Of a stretch of 64,000 nucleotides of DNA, positions 9,372-20,263 are shown in pieces. Within the stretch, counting starts at the first letter, position 1. The number at the start of each line of letters is the position of its first letter. The stretch is from Alkalilimnicola ehrlichii. Lineage in GTDB: Bacteria > Pseudomonadota > Gammaproteobacteria > Nitrococcales > AK92. The notes under the pieces are model-generated. The model saw only the letters and a program-made list of their open reading frames with translations. It had not been told where the DNA came from and did no database searches. The stretch spans positions 1 through 64,000 of the forward strand of contig NZ_NFZV01000001.1 of NCBI RefSeq assembly GCF_003399765.1, given 5' to 3'. The translations under genes and the position numbers were made by a program.

Positions 9372-9566
9372 TCATTTGTCCGTTGAGGCGTCTAGGGCTT
9401 GTTGGTGGCGGGCACGCAGCTCGGCGCAGCGCTCCCCCCATTCGGCCAGCTCTTCCTCGTAGAGATCGTACACGCAGGGTATGCAGCCGCTGCCGCAGCA
9501 TTCGTCAGGCTCCGGGCGGCGCGGTTGAGGTGGCAATTCCAGCGTTGGGATATCGGTATTTCGCAT
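9372..9566 (-). CDS. Oxidoreductase-like domain protein (PF09791-type)
   Basis: A 64-residue protein with a Pro-rich start followed by EPDECCGSGCIPCVYDLYEEELAEW. The conserved cysteines (CC.SGC.PC) and the following acidic helix define the small oxidoreductase-like family, also found at the N-termini of some eukaryotic proteins. The function is unknown; metal or thiol chemistry is suggested only by the cysteines. It stands alone between tex and the OmpA-type lipoprotein gene, all in the same direction. Confidence 0.75.
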   Translation of the reverse strand: MRNTDIPTLELPPQPRRPEPDECCGSGCIPCVYDLYEEELAEWGERCAELRARHQQALDASTDK

Positions 9567-9670
9567 GGGCGTAAAAATACCTCATTCCCTGGGGGCGACG
9601 CTATCCGTGTGTCGACAAAATGCTTATTACCTAGGTTTTGTTTGTGAGGTGTCGGCATGGGGTGCGGTGC

Positions 9671-10516
9671 TTACTCGTCGCGCTGGCGGGCTGCTTGCGG
9701 CTCGGGCGGGTGGTCTTCGTTAATCGCTACGATGGCTTCCACCCGGCGGTTCTGTGCGCGGCCGGCATCGGTGTCGTTAGTGGCTATCGGCCGTTCTTCG
9801 CCGATACCGACCGCCTGTATCCGCTCCGGCTCTATGCCTTCCTCGATGAGGGCGGCGCGTACCGCTTGGGCTCGGCGTTCCGACAGCCGCAGGTTGTAGC
9901 TGGCGGCACCGATGCTATCGGTGTGGCCTTCGATGCGCACCGTTTGCTCCGGATGTGCCTCTAAGTAGCGCGCTAGCCGGTTTATCGAGGGCAGCGATTC
10001 GGATTTTAATGCCGCGCTGTCGAAGCCGAATTGAACTTCATCCAACGTTAATATCAAGCCACGTGCGGTGCGCCGGGGTTGCATCGACGCGAGCTGTGCC
10101 TGGGTGCTGTCAACCTGTTCAAGTGCTGCGTCGGTTTCGCTGCGGAAGCGAGCGATCTCTTGGTCGCGCTCGCCTACGCGGGCGTCCGTGAAGCGGTTGC
10201 GGGTTGCTTCGCGGTCTTCCCGTGCTGTCGCGTGGGCCGCTTCCATCAGCGCGATCTGCGCGTACTGCTGGGCCAGTTGCGCCAACTCCGCCGCTCGGTT
10301 TAAACGGCGGCCTTCCGCTGCCTGTTGGGCTTTGTGCAACTGCTGCTTGGCCTCATTCAGAGCAACCGGCGCGTACTGCGCGACCGCGCTATCGCCTTCG
10401 GCTTGCGAAACGAGCAGGCGGGCTTTGGCAAGTTCGTCGCCTTGTGGCGTTTGGGTCGCACAGCCCATTAGAGCCGTCACAAGCAGTAGGGACATGCACC
10501 AACGTCCTATTGCCAT
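9671..10516 (-). CDS. OmpA-family lipoprotein with DUF4398-like N-terminal region
   Basis: A 281-residue lipoprotein. The signal ends in the lipobox LMGC. It is followed by a long alanine-rich helical region with coiled-coil character (residues about 25-155: LAKARLLVSQAEG...APVALNEAKQQL), as in DUF4398. The C-terminal OmpA-like peptidoglycan-binding domain (about 160-265) carries FGFDSAALK, EGHTDSIGAASYNLRLSERRAQAV and the final NRRVEAIV. Such proteins link the outer membrane to peptidoglycan. A polar tail ends the protein. It is monocistronic as far as the sequence shows. Confidence 0.85.
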   Translation of the reverse strand: MAIGRWCMSLLLVTALMGCATQTPQGDELAKARLLVSQAEGDSAVAQYAPVALNEAKQQLHKAQQAAEGRRLNRAAELAQLAQQYAQIALMEAAHATAREDREATRNRFTDARVGERDQEIARFRSETDAALEQVDSTQAQLASMQPRRTARGLILTLDEVQFGFDSAALKSESLPSINRLARYLEAHPEQTVRIEGHTDSIGAASYNLRLSERRAQAVRAALIEEGIEPERIQAVGIGEERPIATNDTDAGRAQNRRVEAIVAINEDHPPEPQAARQRDE

Positions 10517-10715
10517 AGGGCTGTCTCCTGTAACGACGGGACTGTTACGAATGCCCGATAGAGCTGTCTGTCTGGGTAAAGGTTCGGTCCCGATGGCACT
10601 GTTTCAAGATGTTACTGATGAAGCCGTCAATCGGCACCGAGCGCTTCTCCTGCGGCGTACGCGTCGACGGGCCGGGAGAGCCGTTGTCCCGGCACTCGTC
10701 TGATGCGTGGGAAGG

Positions 10716-11249
10716 CTATGAGCTGTTGCTAGCGGATAGCCGTTGTTGCGTTGCAACCTCGACCTCGGCCAGAAACAGGCCGAAGAGCCGTTCCAATAGC
10801 GGTAGCTGTTCGACCAAGGTGTGCTCGCCGGGTATGAGGTGAAGGCGTGCTTGGTGGTTACGGGCAAAGCGGATGGAGTGCTCCACGGGAATAACGTCGT
10901 CGTCCCAGCCGTGGACGGCCTCGATTAGGCCGTCATGAGCTTGCGGCTCCGACTCGTAGCCCGGCATGTAGAATGCCGGGGCAATGAGAAACAGGCCGTT
11001 CGGGCGCAACTGGCCGGCGGCCTGGGCGGATACGTAGCCGCCCATGCTGGAGCCCACCAGTACTAAGCAATCGGCCTGCGGTTTGAGGTCGAGTAGCTGT
11101 TGTACCCGCGCTTGCGGATCGAACGTATGAGAGTAGTCGGGACTCTCGATCATAAAGCCGTGCGCTTGGGCGACGCGGGCCAAGGCCTGAATTTTTCGCC
11201 CCCAAGGGCCGCTTTCCTTGCCGTGTGCGAAGTAGACGCGTTTTAGCAT
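10716..11249 (-). CDS. Small alpha/beta-hydrolase, YqiA/RBBP9-like
   Basis: A 177-residue cytoplasmic esterase-like protein. It begins with the oxyanion-type FAHGKESGPWG. The nucleophile Ser is in GSSMGGYVSAQ, the acid in HGWDDDVIP, and the catalytic His in PGEHTLVEQ, so the triad looks intact. The family hydrolyses small esters in vitro; the natural substrate is unknown. The gene lies 3 bases downstream of the stop of the cation ATPase gene, so the two are probably cotranscribed. Confidence 0.75.
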   Translation of the reverse strand: MLKRVYFAHGKESGPWGRKIQALARVAQAHGFMIESPDYSHTFDPQARVQQLLDLKPQADCLVLVGSSMGGYVSAQAAGQLRPNGLFLIAPAFYMPGYESEPQAHDGLIEAVHGWDDDVIPVEHSIRFARNHQARLHLIPGEHTLVEQLPLLERLFGLFLAEVEVATQQRLSASNSS

Positions 11250-11252
11250 TGT

Positions 11253-13995
11253 TCACACTCCAATAGTCGACGGCCGCTTGCCACGGTAGCGACGCAAGAC
11301 GGCTTTTTCCAACTCGACCAGTAAGAAAACCGAGATGCCGTAGAGCAGGATGTAGGACCAGGTTTGCAGGCTGAGTCCGGTGGTGCCGAACAGGGCTTGC
11401 AACGGTCCTGCGTAGGTAAAGGCCATCTGCAACACTAGTAGGATTCCGATGGCGATGAGCACCGCGCGACTACCCAGTAGGCCTTCTCGGCTGAAAACCG
11501 ATTCCAGAATATAGCGGCTATTGAGTAGGTAAAACACTTGGCCTGCGACTAAGGTATTAATCGCTGCGGTCCGGGCAAGTTCGATATCGGCGCCGCTTTG
11601 CTCTAGCCAGAGGAAGTGGCCGAACGCGCCCGTTACGAGCAACACGGAGACGAATGCGACGCGCCAGATCAGGAAGCCCGATAGCAGCGGTGTCCCCGGT
11701 TTACGGGGTGGGCGCGACATAAGCCCCGGCTCGGTCGGCTCGAACGCCAGCGCTAGCGCCAAGGTCACGGCGGTTACCATGTTGACCCAGAGAACCTGTA
11801 CCGGGGTTAGCGGCAGCGTCAGGCCCAGCATAATGGCGGCGACAATGGTGAAGGCCTGAGCGGCATTGGTGGGCAGAATGAAAAGGATAGCTTTGGTCAG
11901 ATTGTCATAGACCGTACGCCCTTCCTCGACCGCATGTGCAATCGAGGCGAAGTTGTCGTCCGCCAGTACCATCTCGGAAGCTTCTTTGGCGGCTTCGGTG
12001 CCTTTGACGCCCATGGCAATACCGACATCGGCGCGCTTTAAGGCCGGCGCATCGTTGACGCCGTCTCCGGTCATGGCCACGACCTCGCCTTCCTTTTGCA
12101 AGGCTTGCACAAGCCTTAGCTTATGTTCCGGGCTGGTTCGGGCAAATACGTCGACATCGCGGGCGGCGGTGCGTAAGGCCTCGTCGTCCATGTTTTCGAG
12201 GTCTTGGCCGGTCAGGTAATGCTCGTTGTCGCCGATGCCGAGGACGCTGCCGACCGCTTTGGCGGTGATGCCGTGATCGCCGGTGATCATCTTCACGCGG
12301 ATGCCGGCGGAATGGCATTCGGTCACCGATTGAATCGCTTCTTCGCGGGCCGGGTCGATGATGCCGAATACCGCAAGCAGCACCATGCCGTCTTCCAAGT
12401 CGCTAAAATTCAACCCTGTTTGTTCCGCATCGGTTTGCTTGTAGGCAATCGCGAGTACGCGCTGCCCTCGCTCGGCAAGCGCGTTGAGGTCGCGTTCCCA
12501 GCAGTTGTGGTCGATGGGGGCCTCGCCGTTGACGGTCCGTTGCGCGGTGCACATCGCGAGTACGCGTTCGGGGGCACCTTTGAGGAATACATAACCGTGA
12601 CCGTCGTGGTTATGGTGTAAGGTGGCCATGAACTTATGTTCGGATTCGAAGGGGATACGTCGGTCCGGACGTAGCGCTCGCGTTCCAGGCGTAGATCGAG
12701 CCCGCCTTTGAGGGCCGCCGTCATCAAGGCGCCCTCGGTGGGGTCGCCTTCCATATGCCAGGTATCGCCCTTCTTATAAACTTCCGCTTCGTTACAAAGC
12801 AGTGCGCCCCGCAGCGCCCACTCCAGTATGGGGTGATCGCGCTCCGGAATCAGATCTTTGCCATCCAAGACGAAGCCGCCTTCCGGGGCGTAGCCGATAC
12901 CGGTGACCTCGAAGATGTGATCGCAGGTGCTGACGCTCTGGACCGTCATTTCGTTGCGGGTCAAGGTGCCCGTTTTGTCGGAACAAATCACCGTAACCGA
13001 GCCGAGCGTTTCCACGGCCGGTAAGCGCCGGATGATGGCGTTACGATTGGCCATGCGTTGAACGCCGATGGCTAGAGTGATGGTCATGATGGCCGGCAGG
13101 CCTTCCGGGATCGCTGCGACCGCAAGGCTGATGGCGGCCATGAACATTTCGGTAATGTCGTAATCGCGGAGCGTGAGGCCGAAAAAGAAGGTGAGGGTGG
13201 CCAAGACTGCGATGGCAACGCTTAGCCAACGTCCGAACTGGGCCATTTGCCGTAGCAGCGGGGTGGTTAATTTTTCCACGTCGGCCAACATGCTGCTGAT
13301 TCGGCCGATTTCTGTGTCGGCGCCGGTAGCGACCACGACCCCGGTGCCGCGACCGTAGGTCACGATGGTGCTGGAGAAGGCCATGGAGCTGCGGTCGCCT
13401 AAATTGCTGTCGGCGGCTACGGCGGCGGTCTCTTTCTCTACCGGCACGGATTCTCCGGTGAGAACGGCTTCTTCGATGCGTAGGTTTTTGGTTTCGACAT
13501 GCCTTAGGTCGGCTGGTACGCGGTCTCCCGCTTGCAAGAAGACAATGTCGCCCGGTACCAGGTGCTCGGCGTCGATGGCGCGCCGTTGCCCGTCGCGCAA
13601 GACGACCGCTTTCGGCGACAGCATATTGCGTATGGCATCCAGTGCCTGCTCGGCTTTGCCTTCCTGAATGTAGCCGATGATCGAGTTAATCAGCACAACG
13701 CCGAGGATGACGCCGGTGTCGACCCATTCCCCGAGCAGGGCGGTCGCGGCGGCGGCAACCAAAAGTACGTAAATTAAAACGTTGTGAAATTGGAGTAGAA
13801 AGCGCTTCAACGGGCCGGTTTTTTTTCGGCGGCGATGATATTCGGCCCATACTCTTTCAGCCGGCGCGTGGCTTCTTCGCTCGTGAGGCCCTGTTTGAGG
13901 TCGACCTCGAGGTTTTTCAGGGCGTGTTCGCTGCTCAGGCTATGCCAAGCCTGTGTCTTCTGCTTCGCTTGGGCTTCTTTTTGAGGTGTTGCCAT
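11253..13995 (-). CDS. P2-type cation-transporting ATPase (two frameshifts)
   Basis: An inner-membrane P-type ATPase close to bacterial Ca2+/PMR1-like and Na+-type pumps. In order: N-terminal cation_ATPase_N ([21 protein letters not shown]); actuator motif [11 protein letters not shown]4 motif AAIPEGLPA; phosphorylation site [14 protein letters not shown]; nucleotide domain [10 protein letters not shown]; hinge [13 protein letters not shown]; six C-terminal helices. One base is missing in the T8 run at 13819-13826 (EKK to [12 protein letters not shown]), and one near 12655 (RTDV to [15 protein letters not shown]). Repair gives about 914 residues, normal for the family. The ion is not certain; AAIPEGLPA favours Ca2+ or Na+/K+ over heavy metals. 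Confidence 0.85.
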
Positions 13996-14326
13996 GCCGA
14001 TAAACTCGCAATTTCCGGACGCTGAGTGGATGCTTCCTGCGGCTGAGTGCAGCTGTCGGGGCTATAGAAAGCTATTGATAAAAGCTGTGGCGGTATCTTG
14101 GCAGCCCTTCTTCTTGGTATATACCATTGTGCAGGTGCAGCACAAGTTGATGTTCATCAAACCGCTGCTTGATAAGAGCTTGCTTAAAATGCTTGGCGGA
14201 TGGCCTATCCTATGCCGAACAAGAAGCCGTTATTCAAGATGGGGCGAAGGGTTGTTGGAGGCAAGGGGGCCGACCCGGTCAACCGTGTGTGGCTGTTGTC
14301 GGGTCGGCGGTAGGGCTTTCGCTTGC

Positions 14327-15010
14327 TTATCTAACGCGAAGCAGAATGGCGTCGATGCCGTTGTTCTCCAGACGGTCGCGGGTTCGGTTCAGTTCGCTGC
14401 TTTCGCTAAACGGACCGATGCGTACCCGGTGCCATGTTTCGTCATCGCGTATGACAACCGTCTGAATCTGCGCTTCGATGCCTAATAGCGCCACTTGCGC
14501 TTTGAGGCGATCGGCATCGCCGTGATTCTGAAACGAGCCGACTTGCAGTACATAGCGGGCGTCCGGCACCGGTTGTTGGCTCGGTTGCGGCCGGGAGGGC
14601 TCGCTCGGCGCTGGCGTAGGCACCGGCGCCGTTGTCGGCGGCGGCGTGGGGCGCGGAGTCGGTGCCGGAGCAGGCGGCTCCTGACGCAGGCGGCGTTGTT
14701 CCTCTTCGGGAACCACCACCTCCATTTCCGGCAGTAGCCTATAAAACTCAAAGCGAGGCCGGCTGTCTTGCTCCGGCTGCGGGGCCTTTGCCGTTTCTTC
14801 CGCCGGGGCGGAAGGCACCGGCTGGTCGCCCGGCATAACGACTTGTACGTTACCGCGATGGTGTAGGTGTATTGCCAAGGCTACCGCTAGGCCAATGCCT
14901 AAGCCAATGAGTAACTGGCCCCACCCCGGCCCGGAAACGCTACCCGTATTACGCTTAGGCGTAGCGCCGCGTTTTGTTGTTCCGCCGCGCTTTTTATAAT
15001 CCCGTGCCAC
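14327..15010 (-). CDS. ftsN: FtsN-like SPOR-domain cell-division protein
   Basis: A 227-residue bitopic protein. It has a short basic cytoplasmic tail (MARDYKKRGGTTKRG), one membrane helix (about residues 31-49: LLIGLGIGLAVALAI) and a Pro-rich periplasmic linker. A C-terminal SPOR domain from about residue 150 (YVLQVGSFQNHGDADRLKAQVALLGIEAQIQ) ends in LLRVR. SPOR domains bind denuded septal glycan, and FtsN activates septal synthesis. It starts 3 bases after the argS stop. The order priA-argS-SPOR is common in gammaproteobacteria and supports the ftsN call, though FtsN orthologues vary greatly in sequence. Confidence 0.8.
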   Translation of the reverse strand: MARDYKKRGGTTKRGATPKRNTGSVSGPGWGQLLIGLGIGLAVALAIHLHHRGNVQVVMPGDQPVPSAPAEETAKAPQPEQDSRPRFEFYRLLPEMEVVVPEEEQRRLRQEPPAPAPTPRPTPPPTTAPVPTPAPSEPSRPQPSQQPVPDARYVLQVGSFQNHGDADRLKAQVALLGIEAQIQTVVIRDDETWHRVRIGPFSESSELNRTRDRLENNGIDAILLRVR

Positions 15011-15013
15011 GAT

Positions 15014-16771
15014 TTACATCGCCTCCGGCGCCGATACGCCGAGTATTGCCAGTCCGTTTGCGAGTACTTGTCGCGTTGCCGCGATCAGGTTCAAGCGTGC
15101 GTTACGCAGCGCCTCGTCGTCAACGATGAAAGTGTGTGCGTTGTAATAAGTGTGAAACGCGTTAGCCACCTCTCGGAGGTAGTGGGCTAACTGATGCGGT
15201 TCGTGTGCCTGTGCTGCCGTTTCGATGACTTCGGGATAGCGTGCCAACGCCGTAAGCAGCATTTGCTCGTGGTCCTCGGTTAGCCGTTCGATAGCCTGCG
15301 CACCGCGCGCGGGATCGTGCGCAAGGCCTTTTTCTGCCAGCTGCCGGTAGACGCTGCAAATTCGGGCGTGAGCGTACTGTAGGTAGTAGACGGGGTTGTC
15401 GGACGATTGCGACTTGGCCAGCTCCAGGTCGAAATCAAGGTGTTGCTCGGGCCGCCGCATGACGTAAAAGAAGCGGGCCGCGTCTTTGCCTACTTCGTCC
15501 CGCAGTTCGCGCAGGGTGACGAACTTGCCCGAGCGCGTCGACATCTGCATCCGTTCGCTACCCCGGTAAAGGATCGCGAATTGTACTAAACGAACCTCTA
15601 GCTGTTCCGGGTTGTGCTCGAATGCCTGTAAAGCCGCTTTCACTCGCGGCACATAGCCGTGGTGATCGGCGCCCCAGACGTCGATGGCGAGGTCGAAACC
15701 GCGTTCCAGTTTGTTTAGATGATAGGCGATGTCGGAGGCAAAATAGGTGATTTGCCCGTTATCGCGACGGACCACGCGGTCTTTTTCGTCGCCGAAGTCG
15801 CTGGAGCGGAACCATAGCGCGCCGTCCTTTTCATAGACGTGGCCGCTGCTCTCCAGGCGTGCCAGGGCCCGTTCGACGGCGCCGGATTCCGTTAACGAGC
15901 GCTCCGAGAACCATTCGTCGTAGCCGACGCCGAACTCATGCAAGTCGTCGCGGATGTCGGCTAGGATGGCTTCGGTGCCGGCGGTGTGGATGTCGCGGTA
16001 GCCGGCGCCGAGGAGTTCCTGGGCGCGTAGGATGAGGGCGTCGATATGGGCCTCTTTGTCGCCGCCCTGTTCGGCATCGGCGGGTAGCTCCGCCATGACC
16101 TTCTCGGCGGCGATGCGGAAACGCTCGCCTTCTTTCCGCTGTAGTTCGGCGGCGATGTCTTTTACATACTCGCCCCTATAGCCGTTGTCCGGAAAGCGGA
16201 TGGCTTCGCCGAGCGCTTCCAGATACCGCAGCCAGATGCTGGTGGCCAAAATGTCCATTTGGCGCCCGGCGTCGTTGACGTAGTATTCGCGGTGAACGTC
16301 GTAGCCCGCCGCGCTTAGGAGACTACAGAGCGCGCCGCCGAATGCCGCACCGCGGCCATGGCCGACATGGAGCGGGCCGGTCGGGTTGGCGGAAACGAAT
16401 TCGACGAGTAGGCGTTGGCCGGCACCGATGGTGCTGCGCCCATAGTCTTCGCCGGCGTCGAGAATATCCTGTACGACCGAAAAACCGGCCTTGGGGTCGA
16501 TGAAGAAATTGATGAAGCCCGGTCCGGCAATGTCCACTCGTACGACTTTATCGGACTCCGGCAGTGCCGCTACCAGCTGCTCGGCGATTTGCCGCGGTGG
16601 GCGTTTGGCCTGTTTCGTCAAAAGCATCGCCGTGTTGGCAGCAAAATCGCCGTGGCTTTTGTCGCGCGTTCGCTCGATCTGAATATCGACCGAGGCCTCT
16701 GCAGGCAGAGTGCCGTCTTCCTGCAGTCGCTGTACGGCTTGTTCCAATAGCTGCGCGAGATGCTTTTTCAT
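15014..16771 (-). CDS. argS: Arginyl-tRNA synthetase
   Basis: A complete 585-residue class I aminoacyl-tRNA synthetase that charges tRNA-Arg. The N-terminal Add-1 domain ([16 protein letters not shown]) is followed by the HIGH-type motif [14 protein letters not shown]. The family-typical [18 protein letters not shown] replaces KMSKS. The C-terminal DALR anticodon-binding domain runs from about residue 465 and ends [16 protein letters not shown]. The frame is intact, unlike priA upstream of it. It lies in the leftward priA-argS-ftsN series with a gap of about 200 bases from priA, so it may have its own promoter. Confidence 0.95.
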   Translation of the reverse strand: MKKHLAQLLEQAVQRLQEDGTLPAEASVDIQIERTRDKSHGDFAANTAMLLTKQAKRPPRQIAEQLVAALPESDKVVRVDIAGPGFINFFIDPKAGFSVVQDILDAGEDYGRSTIGAGQRLLVEFVSANPTGPLHVGHGRGAAFGGALCSLLSAAGYDVHREYYVNDAGRQMDILATSIWLRYLEALGEAIRFPDNGYRGEYVKDIAAELQRKEGERFRIAAEKVMAELPADAEQGGDKEAHIDALILRAQELLGAGYRDIHTAGTEAILADIRDDLHEFGVGYDEWFSERSLTESGAVERALARLESSGHVYEKDGALWFRSSDFGDEKDRVVRRDNGQITYFASDIAYHLNKLERGFDLAIDVWGADHHGYVPRVKAALQAFEHNPEQLEVRLVQFAILYRGSERMQMSTRSGKFVTLRELRDEVGKDAARFFYVMRRPEQHLDFDLELAKSQSSDNPVYYLQYAHARICSVYRQLAEKGLAHDPARGAQAIERLTEDHEQMLLTALARYPEVIETAAQAHEPHQLAHYLREVANAFHTYYNAHTFIVDDEALRNARLNLIAATRQVLANGLAILGVSAPEAM

Positions 16772-16975
16772 AAGGCTTAAAGTTCCCTGCGGGTGGGCTT
16801 GAAGAGCGCCTTATTATCGCGTCTCGGGGAGCGGTTTCAAGCGCTACGCGATCTTGCTGCGACACAAGGTGAAACAATTTCGCCTGCACCTGCGCTATCG
16901 CCGGCGTAACGGCGCCGCAAACGGGCAAGTCGGGGAGTATGCCGCCCCAGCTTTAGCTTCGTTCCGCAGCGCCTG

Positions 16976-19194
16976 TTATAGCGTCTCCATCGGGTCGACA
17001 TCCAATGACCACCTAACCTTACGGGCGGTGGGCAGGTTACCGAGCTGAGGGACCCAGCGCGCAAGTAGCTGGTGTAGCGCGAGTCGCTCGGGCGCTTGTA
17101 CCAGCAGTTGGGCGCGAAAGCGTCCGGCCCGCCGCTCCATGGGCGCGGGCAGCGGCCCAAGCAGATTAACGCCGGCGGGCGTTAATGTATCCGCCAGTTG
17201 GCGGGCGGCGGCGAGGAAGTTCATGGGCGGTCCGGCGTCAACCGCTTCGGCGCGCAGCAGGGCCATCGCGACGTAGGGCGGTAAACCCGCGGCCTGGCGT
17301 TGCGCTAGATCCTCGGCTGCGAAGCGCGGATACCCCTCTTGCAATAGCGTTTGCAGCAAGGGGTGTTCGGGGTGATGGGTCTGAATAACCACTTCGCCGG
17401 GGCGGGAGGCGCGCCCTGCCCTGCCGGCCACTTGAATGATTTGTTGTGCCAAGCGCTCCGGTGCGCGGAAATCGGCGCCGAATAGGCCTTGGTCGGCGTC
17501 GATGATGCCGACCAAGGTAACGTCGGGCAGGTGGTGGCCTTTGGCTAACATTTGGGTGCCTAGCAGTAGGCGGTATTGCCCTTGGCGGGCCCGTTCGAGT
17601 AGATCGCTCATGGCGCCCTTGCGGCGCGTGCTATCGCGGTCGATACGGACCAGTTCGACATCGGGGAAACGCTCGCGGAGCACTTCCTCTACGCGTTCGG
17701 TGCCTTGGCCTAGCGGACGGAGGTCGACACAGCCGCAGTCCGGGCAGTGGCGATGGGTCGGGCGTTCGTGGCCGCAATGGTGGCAGCGTAGCCGTCCGGC
17801 CCGTTGATGCAGCGTTAGCCTGGCATCGCAGCGGGGGCAATCGGCAATCCAGCCGCATTCGTGACACAGCAGCGTGGGCGCGAAACCGCGGCGGTTTAGG
17901 AACAGTAAGACCTGGCCTTGTTCGTCTAAGTGACGGCGTACATCGGCCAGCAGCGGCTCGGATAGGCCGCCGTCGAGGGGGCGGCTACGAATATCGAGCA
18001 GCCGAAAACTCGGCGGGCGGGCGCCGCCGGCCCGTTTCGGCAAGCGGAGATGGCGATAGCGACCGCGCTGGGCGTTGTAGAGCGTTTCCAGCGATGGCGT
18101 GGCGGAGCCGAGAATTAACGGTATATCGAGCCGGTTCGCGCGGACGACGGCAAGGTCGCGGGCGTTATAGCGAAAGCCGTCCTGTTGCTTGAAGGACGGG
18201 TCGTGCTCCTCGTCGATAATGATAACGCCAGGGCGGGCAAGCGGCGTGAAGACGGCCGAGCGGGTGCCGATGATGATGCGGGCGATGCCTTCGCGGGCAG
18301 CCAGCCAAGCGTCGAGTCGCTCGCGGTTGGAAAGGCCGGAGTGGAATACGGCGATCGGCACCGCAAAGCGGGCGGCAAAGCGTTCGACCAATTGCGGTGT
18401 CAGGCCGATTTCGGGAACCAGTACGAGGACTTGGCGCTCGGCGCTGAGTACGCGCTCGATCGTCGAAAGATAGACTTCCGTCTTGCCGCTGCCCGTGACG
18501 CCGTCGACTAAAAAGCAGCTAAATCCTGTGCCGTTGGCGATGGTGTCGCAAGCGGCCTGTTGGGCCTCGTTGAGTGGTGGCGGCGTCTGCTCGGATTGGG
18601 GGGGTAAAGCAAGCGGTAGTCGGCTTGCCGGTGCTCCTCGACCCAACCGCGTTGTTGTAAAGCCGCCATGGGCTTGCGCCAGTTTTTCTCCCGCTGGTTC
18701 AGGGCGCTGTCGGAGAGGCCTTGCGGGTACTGCCGCAGGTGTTCAAGGAGCCGTTGCTGCGCCTTTGCCCGGCCGCCTAAGGTGTCGTTGTCGACTAGTC
18801 GACCGGCGGCGGTCAAGCTGAACAGGCCGGTCGTTTGCGGAGCAGCCGCTTCGCCTTGCCGTAAGGCCGCGGGTAAGGCGTTACTGAAAACCTCGCCAAG
18901 CGGGTGGTGATAATAGCGACCCGCCCAGAGGCATAGGCGAACGATTTCTTCGGGTAGCACCGGGTTCCGGTCGAGCGCGGTTTCTATCGGCTTGAGTTTG
19001 GCGTAGTCGACTTGAGCCGTCTCGCCATGGCCTGTGACGACACCGACGACTGTGCGCCGTCCGAAAGGCACTTTTACCCGCATGCCGGGCTCGGGCAGAA
19101 ACGCCTCCTGCCAAAGATAGTCGAAGTGCTGGTGTAACGGCGAAGGCACCGCGACGTGTACGACCAGCCCCGTACCTGGCGGCCTCAGTAGCAT
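16976..19194 (-). CDS. priA: Primosomal helicase PriA (frameshifted)
   Basis: PriA restarts stalled replication forks by loading the primosome. The N-terminal 3'-end-binding domain starts at MLLRPPGTGLVVHVAVPSPL (ATG at 19194). The helicase has the Walker A GVTGSGKTEVYL, the box IIDEEHDPSFKQQ and LILGSATPS. The zinc-binding cysteines are present (CHECGWIADCPRCDAR, CHHCGHERPTHRHCPDCG). The frame breaks in the G7 run at 18598-18604. One more G joins YPP to QSEQTPPPLNEAQQAA and gives about 739 residues, the normal length. The gap upstream of this gene carries several DnaA boxes. Confidence 0.92.
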
Positions 19195-19407
19195 GGCGTA
19201 TGGCTCCGTGTTCCGTGCGGGCAGGCGAGCGCGGCGCGGAAACTTGGCACTTGCGATGGGCAATCGACGAGGCGTAAAAGAACTACTGGCTGAGTCAAGC
19301 TGCTAGACCTTGGGGCGGCACCCCTAAATAACAAGGATATGTGTCACACTTTAAGTGAAAGTTCATCACAAAGCGGTAACTATGTGACAGGCCAATAAAA
19401 ACTTCCC

Positions 19408-19620
19408 TTATCCACATTTTCTGTGGATAAGTCTGTGGATGAACTTCGAGTAAGTACCGTAAACCGGCGTCGCTACGGGCCTTTCGTTAAATTGGTTATA
19501 AAGTCATCACTCCGTAATAAGACAGTAAAAACAATATCTTAAGGTTTATTCGGCGAAGCCTCCAGGTGTGCATAACATGTTGCGAATGCCGGGGGTTGAC
19601 TTCGCGAGCGCTGTGTATAA
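19408..19620. promoter_or_regulatory. Cluster of DnaA boxes between priA and the DnaJ-related gene
   Basis: Four 9-mers fit TTATNCACA exactly: TTATCCACA at 19408-19416 on the plus strand, its complement at 19422-19430, TTATGCACA (minus) at 19567-19575 and TTATACACA (minus) at 19612-19620. A fifth at 19434-19442 (minus, TCATCCACA) has one mismatch. The first two form a close inverted pair. Between them and the last two is an AT-rich stretch at about 19484-19550. This may be an origin element, a DnaA-titrating site, or a DnaA-controlled promoter for priA and its divergent neighbour. Confidence 0.65.
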
Positions 19621-19670
19621 GCACCTTGTTGGCTTGTTATCGGGCCTTCGCTATGGCCTATAATCCGCCT

Positions 19671-20255
19671 ATGTCCGAGTATAATCATCTTTACGCTTCG
19701 GCGTTGCAAAACGCTGTCCTCGATGTGTTGCACCGGCATCCGCAGGGTATCAGCGAATTCGAACTCATTAGAAGCTTAGAAGATGTCGAGGCGATCGGGA
19801 TCGAGCAGAATTCGTTACGCGACCCGCTGAGCCTGTTTCGCACGCATTTTATTTTATTCCACTATCTTTACCGTCTCCGCGAAAGGCTGCGGCGCGAGGG
19901 GCAAGACCTGGACATTCATTGCTTGCGAATTGCCCTAAAACCCTACCGCACAGCGGAAGCGGGAGCACTGGACGCCTATGACTCGCTCGCGGCGTATTAT
20001 CTGGATCTGGCAAACCTTGAGTCGGTCGACGCAGAAGATGTCGAAGCGCTGTTAGCGGCATTCTGGCGGCGTTTTCGCGGCCGGGATCAACGCGCCCAGG
20101 CCTTAGCCGTCTTAGGCCTGCAAGACCCGGTTGCGGCGGCGGAGATCAAGCAACAGTACCGCCGCTTGGTCATGCGTCACCACCCGGATCGAGGGGGGGA
20201 GAAGGAGACCTTGCAGGCGCTGAACGAAGCGATGGCCGTGCTTGAAATCCGTTGA
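19671..20255 (+). CDS. DnaJ-related domain protein with C-terminal J-like domain
   Basis: A protein of about 194 residues. The N-terminal two-thirds (LYASALQNAVLDVLHRHPQGISEFELIRSLE...LFRTHFILFHYLYRLRERL) match the DnaJ-related N-terminal family (PF12339). The end is a J-domain, DPVAAAEIKQQYRRLVMRHHPDRGGE, with the HPD that stimulates DnaK. It is probably a specialised cochaperone. The ATG at 19671 is chosen because the protein begins there with the family's YNHLYASALQ; an in-frame ATG at 19653 is possible. A TATAAT at 19659-19664 lies just upstream. It is transcribed divergently from priA across the DnaA-box cluster. Confidence 0.75.
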   Translation: MSEYNHLYASALQNAVLDVLHRHPQGISEFELIRSLEDVEAIGIEQNSLRDPLSLFRTHFILFHYLYRLRERLRREGQDLDIHCLRIALKPYRTAEAGALDAYDSLAAYYLDLANLESVDAEDVEALLAAFWRRFRGRDQRAQALAVLGLQDPVAAAEIKQQYRRLVMRHHPDRGGEKETLQALNEAMAVLEIR

Positions 20256-20263
20256 TCCGCGCG

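Noticed and set aside
13996-14326. A rightward frame across the gap between the cation ATPase and the FtsN-like gene
   Set aside because: It has no ribosome site or recognisable product and runs into antisense of the SPOR domain. Apart from a weak hairpin at 14270-14307, I see nothing in this gap.
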